Source: Conus ventricosus (Eukaryota; Mollusca; Gastropoda; Neogastropoda; Conidae). From it: a DNA stretch of 64,000 bases. The position numbers were made by a program, and so were the translations under genes. Of the stretch, positions 46,267 to 58,915 are shown in pieces. The stretch is taken from assembly GCA_018398815.1 (NCBI GenBank), contig CM031616.1:74640783-74704782 (forward strand), written 5' to 3'. The notes beneath the pieces are model-generated. The model saw only the letters and a list, made by a program, of their open reading frames with translations, was not told where the DNA came from and made no database searches. The first letter of the stretch is position 1, and each line of letters starts with the position of its first letter.

Positions 46267-46762
46267 TACTGGTGTATATGGGTTACGTTGCTACAGAAAA
46301 ATGGTAATATTCAGAAATGATACAATGGTACCTCCTTGTTACAACTAAAAATCGGGTTATAACAGAAGCTTGTTGAATATACACTGTACTTACCCAGACA
46401 TCCAAAGACAGGAACATGTAAATCCACCTTTCAAGTGAGCTTTGTAACTCATATCCAGCAAGAAGGGGAAGAGGGAAGACCAAGTGATGCAAGCAAATAA
46501 TGTGTGCATGCACACACGCACACGCACACACACACACGCGTGTACACACACACACACGCTCTCACACACAAAAGGATTCACTTTGCAATTTCAACTTGCT
46601 TCAATCCCCCATCTGGACAAATTTGATTCTTTATCTTTATGACTGTTTGAAACTGCGATTTTCCTTGCTTGGTGATTCGATAGTGTTGCACTGTCATATC
46701 ATGAACTACTTTTGATTCTTTGGATTTGCTTTTTCAAGATGAAGGTAATCCTTTTCCACAAC
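46267..46762. other. non-coding stretch with (CA)n
   Basis: (CA)n/(CGCA)n microsatellite at about 46508-46568. No gene is seen. Confidence 0.6.
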
Positions 46763-46988
46763 AATGATGGCGTTGAGTATAGCAGTCTTCTGAGCCAGAC
46801 AATGATGGCGTTGAGTATAGCAGTCTTCAGAGCCAGACAGTGATGGCGTTGAGTATAGCAGTCTTCTGAGCCAGACAATGATGGCGTTGAGAATAGCAGT
46901 CTTCTGAGCCAGACAGTGGCGTTGAGTATAGCAGTCTTCTGAGCCAGACAATGATGGCGTTGAGTATAGCAGTCTTCTGAGCCAGACA
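46763..46988. repeat. 38-bp minisatellite, 6 copies
   Basis: Unit ATGATGGCGTTGAGTATAGC, then AGTCTTCTGAGCCAGACA; one unit is 33 bp. Confidence 0.96.
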
Positions 46989-47664
46989 CAGCAGAGTTTG
47001 CAGGGGAGGTAACTCTGAGAATAGTTCATTTCAACACCATGGAGAAGATTGATCCATCAGTGTGACACATTTTCAGCCACAGTGTTGGTCATTATATATT
47101 TCTATCAGTCTATCTAGCTATCTCACAATCTGTCTATCATACATACTGCCAAGTTTGACACATTCATTCAGGTGGCATCTGGGAACTGGAATGAGGTTTG
47201 AGTGCACAAGCATTGAATGGAAAAAAAATTCAACATTCAGACAGTAGAAACATATCCTATCGAGCCGTCAAGGAATTCATTGTATTTCTCCAGAAAATCT
47301 TGTGTTGTTGTGAAGAAGGTTGCTTTTTCGTGGGATGCGAGGATGAAAACAATCGCCTTGCTTCGGCTTCTTGCCTCTGAAAAGAAGTGAAATTGATTAA
47401 CAAAAAAAACGTTTTGAACCACTGAGAGTGCACTCTTTCCCACCCACCCCTTGCCCACATTCTCACCCATCCAGCTCCTCTTTGATCAGGGCTTCTGGTG
47501 TTTTCTGTGCAGACTCCATGATGCCAAATCATCTGATGGAAGACATGGCCGACACCTGGCAGTGACGCCTGGTGCCCAAGTTTGGAAAGTTGAGAGTGGA
47601 GCCATTCAGTGTGCACAGAGTCGGCAGTGACGGGGAAAGGCGAGTACTGAAAATTATGTCCCTG
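46989..47664. other. unclear unique DNA
   Basis: Open frames on both strands near 47.2-47.4 kb have some coding-like composition (minus strand: FLEKYNEFLDGSIGYVST), but I find no paired splice sites or known motif. Confidence 0.35.
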
Positions 47665-47945
47665 TGCTGGTAAGGGAGAAGTGAAAATGGAGAGTTGGTT
47701 GAACAACCAAAGTCATGGCTGGTAAGGGAGAAGTGAAAATGGTGGAGAGTTGGTTGAACAAAGTCATAGCTGATAAGGGGAAAGTGAAAATGGTGGAGAG
47801 TTGGTTGAACAAAGTCATGGCTGGTAAGGGGAAAGTGAAAATGGTGGAGAGTTGGTTGAACAAAGTCATGGCTGGTAAGGGGCAAGTGAAAATGGATATG
47901 TGAAAATGGTGGAGAATTGGTTGAGCAAAATAAGTCATGGCTAGG
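47665..47945. repeat. 51-bp minisatellite, about 5.5 copies
   Basis: Unit GCTGGTAAGGGGAAAGTGAA, AATGGTGGAGAGTTGGTTGA, ACAAAGTCATG. Confidence 0.96.
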
Positions 47946-47974
47946 ACCCCAATGATGGGTGGTCGGAGGGTAGC

Positions 47975-49541
47975 GCACTGTTTACACACTCAGTTGATTG
48001 CTCCCCTGTGGTGGGTGGTCAGGTGGTAGCTCACTGTTTACACACACACTCTGTTGATTGCTCCCCTGTGGTGGGTGGTCAGGTGGTCGCTCACTGTTTA
48101 CACACACTCTGTTGATTGCTCCTCTGTGGTGGGTGGTCAGATGGTAGCTCACTGTTTACACACACACTCTGTTGATTGCTCCCCTGTGGTGGGTGGTCAG
48201 GTGGTATAGTAGCTCACTGTTTACACACACACTCTGTTGATTGCTCCCCTGTGGTGGGTGGTCAGGTGGTAGCTCACTGTTTACTCTCTGTTGATTGCTC
48301 CCCTGTGGTGGGTGGTCAGGTAGTATAGTAGCTCACTGTTTAAACACACTCTGTTGATTGCTCCCCTGTCGTGGGTGGTCAGGTGGTAGCTCACTGTTTA
48401 CACACACACACTGTTGATCGCTGGCCTAGGAGTGGTGGAGGGTGGTAGCGCACTGTTTACACACTGTTGATTGCTCCCCTGTGGTGGGTGGTCAGGTAGT
48501 ATAGTAGCTCACTGTTTACACACACACTCTGTTGATTGCTCCCCTGTGGTGGGTGGTCAGGTGGTAGCACACTGTTTACACACTGTTGATTGCTCCCCTG
48601 TGGTGGGTGGTCAGGTGGTCGCTCACTGTTTACACACACTCTGTTGATTGCTCCCCTGTGGTGGGTGGTCAGGTGGTCGCTCACTGTTTACACACACTCT
48701 GTTGATTGCTCCCCTGTGGTGGGTGGTCAGGTAGTATAGTAGCTCACTGTTTACACACACACTCTGTTGATTGCTTCCCTGTGGTGGGTGGTCAGGTGGT
48801 AGCTCACTGTTTACACTCTGTTGATTGCTCCCCTGTGGTGGGTGGTCAGGTGGTAGCACACTGTTTACTCTGTTGATTGCTCCCCTGTGGTGGGTGGTCA
48901 GGTGGTAGCTGTTTACACACTCTGTTGATTGCTCCCCTGTGGTGGGTGGTCGGGTGGTAGCGCACTGTTTACACTCTGTTGATTGCTCCCCTGTGGTGGG
49001 TGGTCAGGTGGTAGCTGTTTACACACACACTCTGTTGATTGCTCCCCTGTGGTGGGTGGTCGGGTGGTAGCTCACTGTTTACACACTGTTGATTGCTCCC
49101 CTGTGGTGGGTGGTCAGGTGGTAGCTCACTGTTTACACACACTGTTGATTTCTCCCCTGTGGTGGGTGGTCAGGTGGTAGCTTACTGTTTACACACACAC
49201 TCAGTTGATTGCTCCCCTGTGGTGGGTGGTCAGGTGGTAGCTTACTGTTTACACACACACTCAGTTGATTGCTCCCCTGTGGTGGGTGGTCAGGTGGTAG
49301 CTTACTGTTTACACACACTCTGTTGATTGCTTCCCTGTGGTGGGTGGTCAGGTGGTAGCGCACTGTTTACACACTGTTGATTGCTCCCCTGTGGGGTGGT
49401 CAGGTGGTAGCTCACTGTTTACACACACACACACACTGTTGATCGCTGGCCTAGGAGTGGTGGAGGGTGGTAGCGCACTGTTCACACACACACACTCTGT
49501 TGATCGCTGGCCTAGGAGTGGTGGAGGGTGGTAGCGCACTG

Positions 49542-49575
<34 letters not shown>

Positions 49576-49610
49576 TGATCGCTGGCCTAGGAGTGGTGGA
49601 GGGTGAGAGG
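47975..49610. repeat. about 53-62 bp minisatellite, about 29 copies
   Basis: Unit GTTGATTGCTCCCCTGTGGT, GGGTGGTCAGGTGGTAGCTC, ACTGTTTACA plus a variable CACACA stretch. The length varies mainly through the embedded (CA)n. The last units (49440-49600) switch to a GATCGCTGGCCTAGGAGTGG variant also seen at 48416. Confidence 0.97.
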
Positions 49611-50235
49611 CAGGGGGTGGGAAGAAAAGAATTAACATCCCCAGTTAACTAATTGTTTCCCCCTGATATTGTTGTGGTAGTTTGAGCATTGAGAAATAGG
49701 ATTACACATGGGGTGTCACTTCTCATTGGCCGCCTTTTGAACTGCTGTGTAGCTTTGACTGTTCATGACCAATGTTGGCCGTGTTGTTGTGACTGGTATC
49801 GTGAAATACTGGAGTCTCGGTCTTAATACTGCCCTGTTTTAGCAAGCAACACACTCCCAATCACGTCCTCTGTTTCTCTGATTCAGTGTCTTTCAGGTTA
49901 GTGAGAGGTGTTTTGCTTATATGAAATGGGCTGTGATTGACTTTGAGATAGAGATATTTTCAAACTGAGCTCATAGTTCCTTGCATTTTGCATAAACTTT
50001 CATGAAAACCCTTAGTCAAAATGGAGTTCATTCTTGTAATGGATTTTTTTCAAATGGCTGTTTTGTTCTTGACTTCAAACATGGTCGTGTCAAGTCATCA
50101 CTGAAAGAAAAAGATTTTTGTCATACTTACCAGTCCAAACATGCTTTCTTCCCCCTGGGTGCGGACCAGTGCATTATGAGCAGGATCCCCCCAAAAAATC
50201 AATTGAGCTAAGTTCCCCAGTCCCCAGATATGCCA
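49611..50235. other. unique non-coding DNA
   Basis: No gene is recognised. Confidence 0.5.
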
Positions 50236-50239
50236 TCAG

Positions 50240-50592
50240 AGTGATTGTTCTTAGTGACTTCACAGCATTGTGCTGTCATGGAACTAGCTCAGTGATTGTT
50301 CTTAGTTACTTCACAGCATTGTGCTGTCATGGAACTAGCTCAGTGATGTTAGTGACTTCACAGCATTGCGCTGTCATGGAACTAGCTCAGTGATAGTGAC
50401 TTCTCAGCATTGCACTGTCATGGAATTAGCTCGGTGATTGTTGTTGGTGACTTCTCAGCATTGCGCGGTCATGGAACTAGCTCAGTGATTCTTAGTGACT
50501 TCTCAGCATTGCACCGTCATGGAACTAGCTCGGTGATTGTTCTTTGTGACTTCTCAGCATTGCACTGTCATGGAACTAGCTCAGTGTTCTCC
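50240..50592. repeat. about 46-51 bp minisatellite, 7 copies
   Basis: Unit GTGATTGTTCTTAGTGACTT, CACAGCATTGTGCTGTCATG, GAACTAGCTCA. Confidence 0.95.
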
Positions 50593-50814
50593 TTTGCCTG
50601 GGTGGGGGGATCAGGCCTCTTTCAGCTCTTTGATTTTATTCTTTTTTTCAATGTGGATTCCCACAAATGATGGTTCAAGTTTGCCTTTCTGTTTGATGGA
50701 GAGGATTCACTTTTGGATTAATGTTTCTTTGAAGACGATCCACCATTGTGCTTCAGTGGATTCCATCCCACTGTGCGATCACAGGGAACTGACGCTCTGT
50801 TGACGGCAGGCAGC

Positions 50815-51200
50815 GATATGGAGCAGTTCAGCCACCTGGTGACATACGAGATAGGCCCAAACTGTATCCCACAACCAATATCAAAACCAGTAGAAAAGAA
50901 GGCTGGGAGCAGACAGTGGTGCTGATCCAATCCATCAGCTCCAGAGATACCAGCAAACGATCTTCAGACTGAACTGGCCACTGCTGACTGCTGAGCCACC
51001 TCAGCCGAATGAAGATTGCCCACACAGACGAACGCACTGGATGTCAGACCCCAGAACACATCCTCCAACATTGTCCAGCCCATGATGTTCTGTGGAGTAA
51101 AACCTGGCCAGAGGGTGCAGAACTACAGATGCAACAGGAGTGGAGATCCGACGCAGTCAAAGAAAATCGACTGCAGAAGAAGCTGGAGGACCCAAGTTGA
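50815..51200 (+). pseudogene. LINE C-terminal fragment
   Basis: Frameshifted coding traces end with HTDERTGCQTPEHILQHCPA and a KTWPEGAEL segment (51025-51125). This is the conserved cysteine-bearing tail found after RNase H in jockey/I-like LINEs. A preceding trace with LSRM (about 51000) fits the same family. RT and endonuclease are absent. Confidence 0.65.
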
Positions 51201-51399
51201 GGAATTTTGACTGATAGTTTCCAAAAGTTAGGGTCCATTGCTTCTCTGAGGTTTGCCCTCTTCATTGTTCACTTGGCTTAATACGTTCCTTGTCATTTTT
51301 AGCATTTCCACTTTTATCCCAACTATTATTTTCACCAGCTGTTATTTTTCTCCAAGTGGAAAGGTGAACAGGAATGGCCTCATGGCTTGTTATTGTCAT

Positions 51400-51765
51400 T
51401 GGTTGTAGACTCCATTCCCTGCCGTGTCCATCTCTTTCTGTCCTAACCGACCACCCCTACCCACTGTCGTACTTTGTGAGATCGTAGACTCTTTCCTGCC
51501 CTGTCTACCCTTCTATCCTAAATGACCACAACTACTCACTGTTGTACGGTGTGAGATTGTAGGCTTTCCTGCCCTGTCCACCTTTCTGTCCTAACCGACC
51601 ACCCCTACCCACTGTCGTACTTCATGAGATTGTAGACTTGCCTGCCCTGTCCACCTTTCTATCCAAAATGACCACCCTGTCCACTGTCAGAGGTCATGGA
51701 CCCCGTTCACTGCTGTGTCCTCTTTCTATCCCAACCGACCACCCCTGTCCACTGTATACTTTGTG
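51400..51765. repeat. about 75-bp degenerate minisatellite, 5 copies
   Basis: Repeated CTTTCTGTCCTAACCGACCA, then CCCCTACCCACTGTCGTACT, then TGTGAGATTGTAGACT. Confidence 0.88.
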
Positions 51766-52173
51766 AAGAAAGATTATGTGTGTGTTAGGATGTCATGGTG
51801 AAAGTGCCGATCTTTATTGAGAATGAACGTAGACGCAACTCTTTCTTCAGTTTCTTCTTCCAATTCTCATTTTTCTTTCTATTTCATTCCCTCCGACATA
51901 TTTCGTTGTACAACTTTAGACTCAACTCCCTTTCTCATCTCTTTTAAATCTTGTTTCATTCTTACACATTTCCGTATGCATATTGTTCTGTTCTCCTTGG
52001 ACGTTCTATAACTTCTCTTTTCCTCACAACTCTAGTTCTTGTTGCTATTTACCTTAAGTATCAAGATTTTGCTTGTTTCCTGTTTGTTGTCCAGAGGTCT
52101 CTTTCGCATTGCCTTCTAATTTCAAGGTGAGGTTTTAGCATCTACTCTGCTTCCTACCCCATTCCACCTCCAC
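51766..52173. other. T/C-rich non-coding DNA
   Basis: No feature is seen. Confidence 0.5.
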
Positions 52174-52344
52174 ACTTAGGCCCTATGGTGTTGACAGCGT
52201 TACAGTCCATAATACTTTTAAACATACAACACTTAGGCCCTATGGTGTTGACAGCGTTACAGTCCATAATACTTCTAAACATACAACACTTAGGCCCTAT
52301 GGTGTTGACAGCGTTACAGTCCATAATACTTTTAAACATACAAA
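52174..52344. repeat. 57-bp minisatellite, 3 copies
   Basis: Unit CTTAGGCCCTATGGTGTTGA, CAGCGTTACAGTCCATAATA, CTTTTAAACATACAACA; nearly identical copies. Confidence 0.96.
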
Positions 52345-52767
52345 AGAGTGGAAGGTAATGCTTATTTAATACACAAGAGAACAGATCAAGTGAATGTATG
52401 ACAAATTTATTCTCTCCAAAAGTCACGAACATGACAAAATGCACACAACAGGGCTCCAATACCCTACAGATTGTGGTCCACTTCTTCCATATAGGGGGAG
52501 GAGGGTTGTGTTTATACTGTTCAATCATGCGATTGGGAGTTTGGTGGGCACCCCACTTTTTTCTCCCAGCTCCACAGTAATGTATCCCCTTGCACCTTTC
52601 TACCACAGTCCCTTTTGTTATTCCATAGAGCTGTTGCCATTTATCTTGCATATAATCTGTAGGTAGGAATGAGATGTGTGTTCCAGCTCACTGCAATATG
52701 AAATTTGCATCTGCACTGGTTCCTGCCTTACCTTTCCCCATGCATTTTGTTGCCGCAGTCAGCTGGA
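52345..52767. other. unique non-coding DNA
   Basis: No feature is seen. Confidence 0.5.
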
Positions 52768-52980
52768 CTATAGATGCAAAGTGAACAGGGCTGCTACACA
52801 TGTAAACTGAACAGGGCTGCTCTACATGTAAACTGTCAAGTGTTACTGTAGATGTAAACTGAACAGAGCTACTATAAATGTAAACTGAACAGGGCTACTA
52901 TAAATGTAAACTGAAGAATGCTATTTTAAATGTGAACAGAACTACTATAAATGTAAACTGAAGAGTGCTACTTTAACCTT
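52768..52980. repeat. about 26-bp minisatellite, 8 copies
   Basis: Unit GTAAACTGAACAGGGCTACT then ATAAAT, degenerate at the edges. Isolated further copies lie near 53455-53475. Confidence 0.88.
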
Positions 52981-53580
52981 TATTACGCCATTGACACACT
53001 GGTGCACTCATGCTCCCATTGAGGGGTAGTGTAATCAGTAAGCTTGTACTTGAACTGGTTGAAAAGAAAGTTTTTGAGTGAAATTTCAACATGGACACTG
53101 GTAATTAGCAGTTCTTGCATGTGCTTTGACTTGGACTCTAATGAAAAGTTTTTGGGTTTTTTGGGGGTTTAATCTAATCAAGATGTTGAGAATGTTGTAG
53201 CAGAGTGGGAATGGGCTGATGCAGGGAGGGAACTGGGAGAGGGCAAGACCCTGTGCAGTCCAGGGCTCTGACACCAATAAAAAAAAAAAGCATACACAAA
53301 GGACATAATAGTTTGTATTGGCATTGATTTATTCATTCCTCTACGTTCAGTCCAAATTTCATAACTGCACAAAAAATAGAAAAATTACAGCAATTTGAAG
53401 AACGTAGGTGTACAGATTTTTTCAGTCAGAAGTTGCCTCTGGCTTGCTAAAGTTTAAATGAACAGTGCTACTTTAAATGCATCTTAGTCCCAGAAGGGAC
53501 AAGGCCAGGATCTTCTCCCTTGTTTCAGTTTTTGGGTCAGTGTATTACTTGGACTTTACTAACCTTTCATGTGGTATCCT

Positions 53581-54006
53581 CTCAAACGGATACAAGCTTA
53601 GACATTGATTCTATGCAATGCTCTGCTTTTAATTCGCCATGTACATTGAGCAAATGCTTATTTCTGTGTGCAGGTGGAGTATTGTGAAACCAAGGCAAGA
53701 ATCCATGAAATAAAAAAAAAATGTAATGGAAGAATATTGATGGATATGAAAATAAAAAACATGAATATTACAATAGTGGATTGTTTTGAAAGTAGCAGTA
53801 AAAGGTGATTAAACTGGAAATCCCATGGCGAGCTAATGTTTTGACAAAATGGACTTTTAAAATTTGAGTAAAAGCATGTTTATTGTATTGGCAGCTTGAA
53901 AAGAAAATTTGGGGTGGAATGCACCGTCTCCAAGTTTGGAGATAAGGGGTTCCACCCCATTGTAAGAGCAAAATCCCCCCCCAAAAAAAGCTTGTATCCG
54001 TTCGAG
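53581..54006. mobile_element. candidate MITE-like element with 19-bp terminal inverted repeats
   Basis: CTCAAACGGATACAAGCTT at 53581-53599 is the reverse complement, with one mismatch, of AAGCTTGTATCCGTTCGAG at 53988-54006. The 426-bp span is AT-rich and non-coding. No clear target duplication was identified. Confidence 0.45.
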
Positions 54007-54144
54007 ATAGTCTCAACAAATTCCACTGAATCATTCATTATAGGGGTACCATCGGTTCAATTTGTCTGCAAAATTTTACATACCTTACAAAACATTTAAA
54101 AAAAAAAAAGCTGGACACTTAGGAGGCCCAAAGTCATGCATAGT

Positions 54145-54175
<31 letters not shown>
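54145..54175. repeat. 31-base poly-G
   Basis: Uninterrupted G run. 54176-54519 shows nothing else supportable. Confidence 0.95.
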
Positions 54176-54176
<1 letters not shown>

Positions 54177-54519
54177 AGAAAAACACAGCATACATCGAGA
54201 TCAATGACTGGCGCTTTCTATGTAATGGTTTTGAAAATATACAATGCATGCTGGCTAAAATTTCACAGGGCGACACAATGGAGTAAAACCTTTCCAAATA
54301 TGTATCAATAAAATTGACATGAAAAATACATTCATAAATGCATCTGAATGACATGCATAGCGTTGCCCACAAGATACAGGATAAAAACATCGGTAATTCA
54401 AATAAATTAATCCAGTGTCCATAGTACCAAACATAAATCCAGTATTAGATAACCTCATGTTATGGCTACTGTACTTAAAGGAAAATTCTTTTGGAGGGGG
54501 GGGGGGGAAATCCATCAAA

Positions 54520-54765
54520 TGTTCTACAGTTGACCCAGCCACGCCTTGGTACACCACCACTCCCTCAATGCCCTGAACAATTTGTTCCACGTTCTGCAGG
54601 AGCTGAAGAAATTCCAAATGGAAGACAATATTCAGTCCCCTGCAAGTGTTGATCAACAAAGACTGTTCTTCCATCTGGCGATAGGCCTGCTCGATACCTA
54701 GTTCGGAAAAGAATTTTCCTCCAGCCAATTTAGCAAAAAGATCAGGCTTTTGGGACATGGATACT
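54520..54765 (-). pseudogene. Ty3/gypsy RT fragment
   Basis: The minus strand reads DLFAKLAGGKFFSELGIEQA then YRQMEE, followed by NVEQIVQGIEGVVVYQ and AGSTVEHL. These are the RT palm core from the LDL-QAY helix to the YxDD strand. The two catalytic aspartates are missing (YQ runs directly into GVAG), and the intervening segment is shortened. It is a dead scrap, different from the element at 36-40 kb. Confidence 0.8.
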
Positions 54766-56000
54766 GTTCAGCATGGAATCAATGGTTACCTGGTCAGAGA
54801 TCAATGGCAAATGAAACAAACTGCGGCGTTACTGAAACACGACAAAAAAAGCAGAGCACACAAAACAAAGATCAATGGTTATGTGCGACAGTCTCCAGAT
54901 TCCAACCATTCCTGGGTGGTCACATGGAGGTAAATGGTTACCAGGTAATCTCCAGATTCTAACCTATCCTAGCTGGTCTCAAGAAGACCAACAGTTTGCA
55001 GGCAGTGAAACTACAGACGTTTTGTCACTAAGGTTCCAGCTTCCAGCACTAGAAACAAGATGGCCAGTCTTTCTCTAGCTCATTCAGCAGACCCCACTTT
55101 CCAATCCAACTTCTTTGGACACAAGATGTTGCCTACCTTTACACTTCCATCACCCACACAGCCCCTGACCAACACCCCTCCCCACTTGTAAGACTTACAA
55201 AATGAATCAATCCCTCAACACTGAAATCAACCACTTGCCATGAGAACCAAAATGGGACAGCTGGAACACCCCTACTACTTTCTTACTCAGGTCCAACCCC
55301 AGACAACAGGTCCATAGACTACCAGCTGGAAGCCCCATCCATGCCAGCAGAACAAGACCACCTCAACTTTGTTCAGACCTTCCACCCATCCATCAAATTG
55401 ATTTACACCATTTCCCAGTCAGTTAACTTCCAGGACATCTCCCTCAAAGACAGACTGCACTAAACCACCCACATCTTCCCTTCACCCATCCACAGAACCC
55501 CCCCCCCCCTTCTTTGAATTCCTCTGCCTGCACAGAGTTCGCTCTATTGAAGATGATTTCACATGGCAAGCAGCCAAAACAAGTCTTTGACCTACCATGG
55601 AAATCCCAGATCCACCCCTGCATCCTCTGTCACTCACTCTTCCCATCTGCAGGATCCTGGAGTCCAATTCACACTGAAGATCACAAAGCTGTCTGTGATC
55701 AAACCAATGATTACTTTCTGGCACCATGAAAACCTCAAAGACCTGTGTTTTCCTTAGCGGGCTGTCTTCCTTTGTGCACTCTAAACTCACTTCATTCACC
55801 TGGTACTATACCTACTAAACAAAAACCAACCTAACAAGCCAGACATGCTACAAGGCCCCAAAGTGATGTCCAGAATTACACATTTTTTTCTTATCGGAGC
55901 AGCAACACTGTACGCTGTCTACTATGAAATTCAACACACTTGATAAACGCATATTGGAACATCTGGCTTGTCAGCCATTATCAACCCAAATTGTTTCCAA
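54766..56000. other. non-coding stretch
   Basis: A frame on each strand at 55.5-55.8 kb has no recognisable motif. A poly-C run lies at 55499-55508. Confidence 0.45.
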
Positions 56001-56009
56001 CACATTATG

Positions 56010-56200
56010 TCAAAGTCCTAACACTTTGGCCATCAGTGACAAGTTCAAGCGCACCATGCAGGAAGCGCACCATGCAGGAATCCCATCTCACTGCCAGACT
56101 GCACAACATCACACAGGTCAAAGTCCTGACACTGGCCATCAGAGTGACAAGTTCCAGAGCACCATGCAGGAATCCCATCTCACTGCCAGACTGGGGAGCC
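56010..56200. repeat. about 107-bp duplication
   Basis: CAAAGTCCTAACACTTTGGCC...CACTGCCAGACTG occurs twice, with a small internal GCACCATGCAGGAA duplication in the first copy. Confidence 0.85.
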
Positions 56201-56999
56201 TCTGTCCCTGGGCATCAACATCCAAACACAGCATGTGCCTCACCACAACACGGCGGTAATACTCTCCACAGACACTCTACCATACTACTAATTATTTTAC
56301 AACCATTTTCTTCTCTCCCTTTACTATTTCCATTTTCCTCATCAATGTATTCTTTACTCATCTCTCCACACATTTTCTTGATCCGTTTCTATACATATTC
56401 TTCCCCTGTTATACAGGTTTTTCTTTCTTCCTTCCCTTCCCTTCCCTTGTTTTGATAGGTTATTTGCTTTCCTCTTCTTTCAATAGAACTATTAGGTTTG
56501 TACTCCTTAATCAATTTAATACCTTTCCATCTAACTTTATTTCTTGTCATATTAATTTTATCACCGTCATCAGTATTAGCAGTAATACTAAAATTATCAG
56601 TATTATTACCAGCATCACTTTCACTATTAATACTATGAACTTTATTCCATTTGTATTTTCAAAATTTCTGTGCGTTTGCATATTTCTTACATTTCGGCTT
56701 ATCTTTCCTATTTTCTGTATTATCATTTACTACTATAACTATTTACTATCATTACTAGTATAACTGCCATCACAACCCATGTTATCGTAACTTATTTGAT
56801 TATTATTACTATTAATCATATCATGAATACTATTAGTGTTGTAACCAGTATTCTCTCCCCTTTAAGATCCATTCCTTCATTTTAGCTGTTCACCCAAGAC
56901 ACCAGAAGTGACCAACTGCCTGTCAGGCCCAACAGGTCAAAACTCCTATCTTGTGTTTTCCTTCATTTGATGGCACACTAATTCCCTGTTATTTTCCCC
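56201..56999. other. G-poor, T/A/C-rich low-complexity DNA
   Basis: Degenerate ATT/ATC-rich sequence at about 56560-56860. No gene is seen. Confidence 0.6.
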
Positions 57000-57362
57000 C
57001 CATAACCCCTTCAAGTCATGACAAAGAAAAGAAAACAAGCTGAAACCCTACTACAATCCAACACCCCCTTTAAGTCATGACAAAGAAAAGAAAACAAGCT
57101 GAAACCCTACTACAATCCAACACCCCTTCAAGTCAAGCTGAAACCCTACTACAATCCAACACTCCAAGTCAAGCCGACACCCTACTACAATCCAACACCC
57201 CTTCAAGTCATGACAAAGAAAAAACAAGCTGACACAACCACCCAGCACCCCTTCCACTACAACCACCCAGCACCCCTTCCACTACAACCACCCAGCACCC
57301 CTTCCACTACAACCACCCAGCACCCCTTCCACTACAACCACCCAGCACCCCTTCCACTACAA
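57000..57362. repeat. two adjoining minisatellites (about 57 bp x4 and 25 bp x5)
   Basis: 57000-57235: ACCCCTTCAAGTCATGACAA, AGAAAAGAAAACAAGCTGAA, ACCCTACTACAATCCAAC. 57236-57362: ACAACCACCCAGCACCCCTT plus CCACT. The second unit shares CACCCCTTC with the first. Confidence 0.94.
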
Positions 57363-58018
57363 TGCCGACAGCAGGAACAGGAGAAAAACAAGTCACACGC
57401 GACTCATCCTTCTTCAAAAAAGTCAACCAGCCCCTAACATCTCCAGCCAATGAAAAGGAAGAAGAGTCCCCTCACAACTGCCACCAGTTCTGCCCATCAA
57501 GAGAACCCAGATGGAGTCCGACAGCCCAGCACCAGCAGACCCAAGACAAGACAACTCTCAAGAACTAAACGAAAACCCTATTATCTCAAAGACTGTTAAA
57601 AAATCCAAGCCAGAGACTTCAATGATAATAATTCGCTGCTTCAAAACTGATCTTGAACTTTTCCAGGAAGAGATCTATTATCTCAGTTGACATTTTATTT
57701 CAATTATTGAACAGTCAGTTAAAGTGAAAATTAGTGTTTAGAAATTTTTCAAGATCCACATAATTACACAATTTTATTCTAAGGTAGGGACGGTTGTAAT
57801 GTCTATGTAAATTAGCCCTGATCCGAGTCAACAGACATTTAAATTAAGCCTCGTTCTGGACATTGTCCTTAGAAACGAAACGATGACAACGGAAGCCCAT
57901 GAATGATCAACATGTTGCTTAGTTCTGTACGTCAGTCAACTTTGTTTGATTTATTACATATTTTGAACGCACAAGCTGTGTTCGTAGATGTTGTACGAAT
58001 GCACACATATGACTCTAC
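57363..58018. other. unique non-coding DNA
   Basis: No exon is supported. Confidence 0.5.
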
Positions 58019-58680
58019 ACCCATCATTTTACCCTCTAACACTCATCGCCTCCCCCTCCCTGGCTATCCCATTTATCTTCCTATCATTTTACCCTTTAAC
58101 ACCCCCCCCCCCTCCCCTCCCCTCCCATTTCTCTCTCTCCTATCATTTTACCCTCTCACTCCTCCCCTCCCCGGCTATCCCATTTCTCTCTCTATCATTT
58201 TACCCTCTCACTCCTCCCCTCCCTGGCTATCCCATTTATCTCTTCCCCTCCCCGGCTATCCCATTTATCTCTCTATCATTTTACCCTTTCACTCCTCCCC
58301 TCCCCGCTATCCCATTTATCTCTCTATCATTTTACCCTCTCACTCCTCCCCTCCCGGCTATCCCATTTATCTCTATCATTTTACCCTCTAACACTCCTCC
58401 CCTCCCGGCTATCCCATTTATCTCTCTCCTATCATTTTACCCTCTCACTCCTCCCCTCCCCGGCTATCCCATTTATCTCTCTATCATTTTACCCTCTCAC
58501 TCCTCCCCTCCCCGGCTATCCCATTTATCTCTCTATCATTTTACCCTCTCACTCCTCCCCTCCCCGGCTATCCCATTTATCTCTCTATCATTTTACCCTC
58601 TCACTCTCCCCTCCCCGGCTATCCCATTTATCTCTCTATCATTTTACCCTCTAACACTCCTCTCCCCTCCTGCTGTCCCA
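58019..58680. repeat. 52-bp minisatellite, about 13 copies
   Basis: Unit CTATCATTTTACCCTCTCAC, TCCTCCCCTCCCCGGCTATC, CCATTTATCTCT; strongly pyrimidine-biased. Confidence 0.97.
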
Positions 58681-58815
58681 TTCCACCACCTTGGTGGTGT
58701 CAATGTGTGGAGGTGGGTACAGTCAGTTTCATTTCCTCAGAGAAGTCTGCAGTCCTGACACTGCTTGGTTCCACACTGAACTGCCTGGCAAAAACGCCAT
58801 GCCTTGTGGACTTCC

Positions 58816-58915
58816 NNNNNNNNNNNNNNNNNNNNNNNNNNNNNNNNNNNNNNNNNNNNNNNNNNNNNNNNNNNNNNNNNNNNNNNNNNNNNNNNNNNNN
58901 NNNNNNNNNNNNNNN
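58816..58915. other. assembly gap (100 N)
   Basis: Exactly 100 N, the usual placeholder length for an unsized gap. A minus-strand frame just before it (58700-58815, with SVEPSSVRTADFSEEM, stop at about 58700) might be an exon end but cannot be tested across the gap. Frames spanning the Ns are meaningless. Confidence 0.98.

Noticed and set aside
57988..58758. 256-codon + strand open frame rich in Pro, Ser and Phe
   Set aside because: Pyrimidine-only 52-bp repeat translated across its frames; no start context, splice sites or non-repeat coding part.
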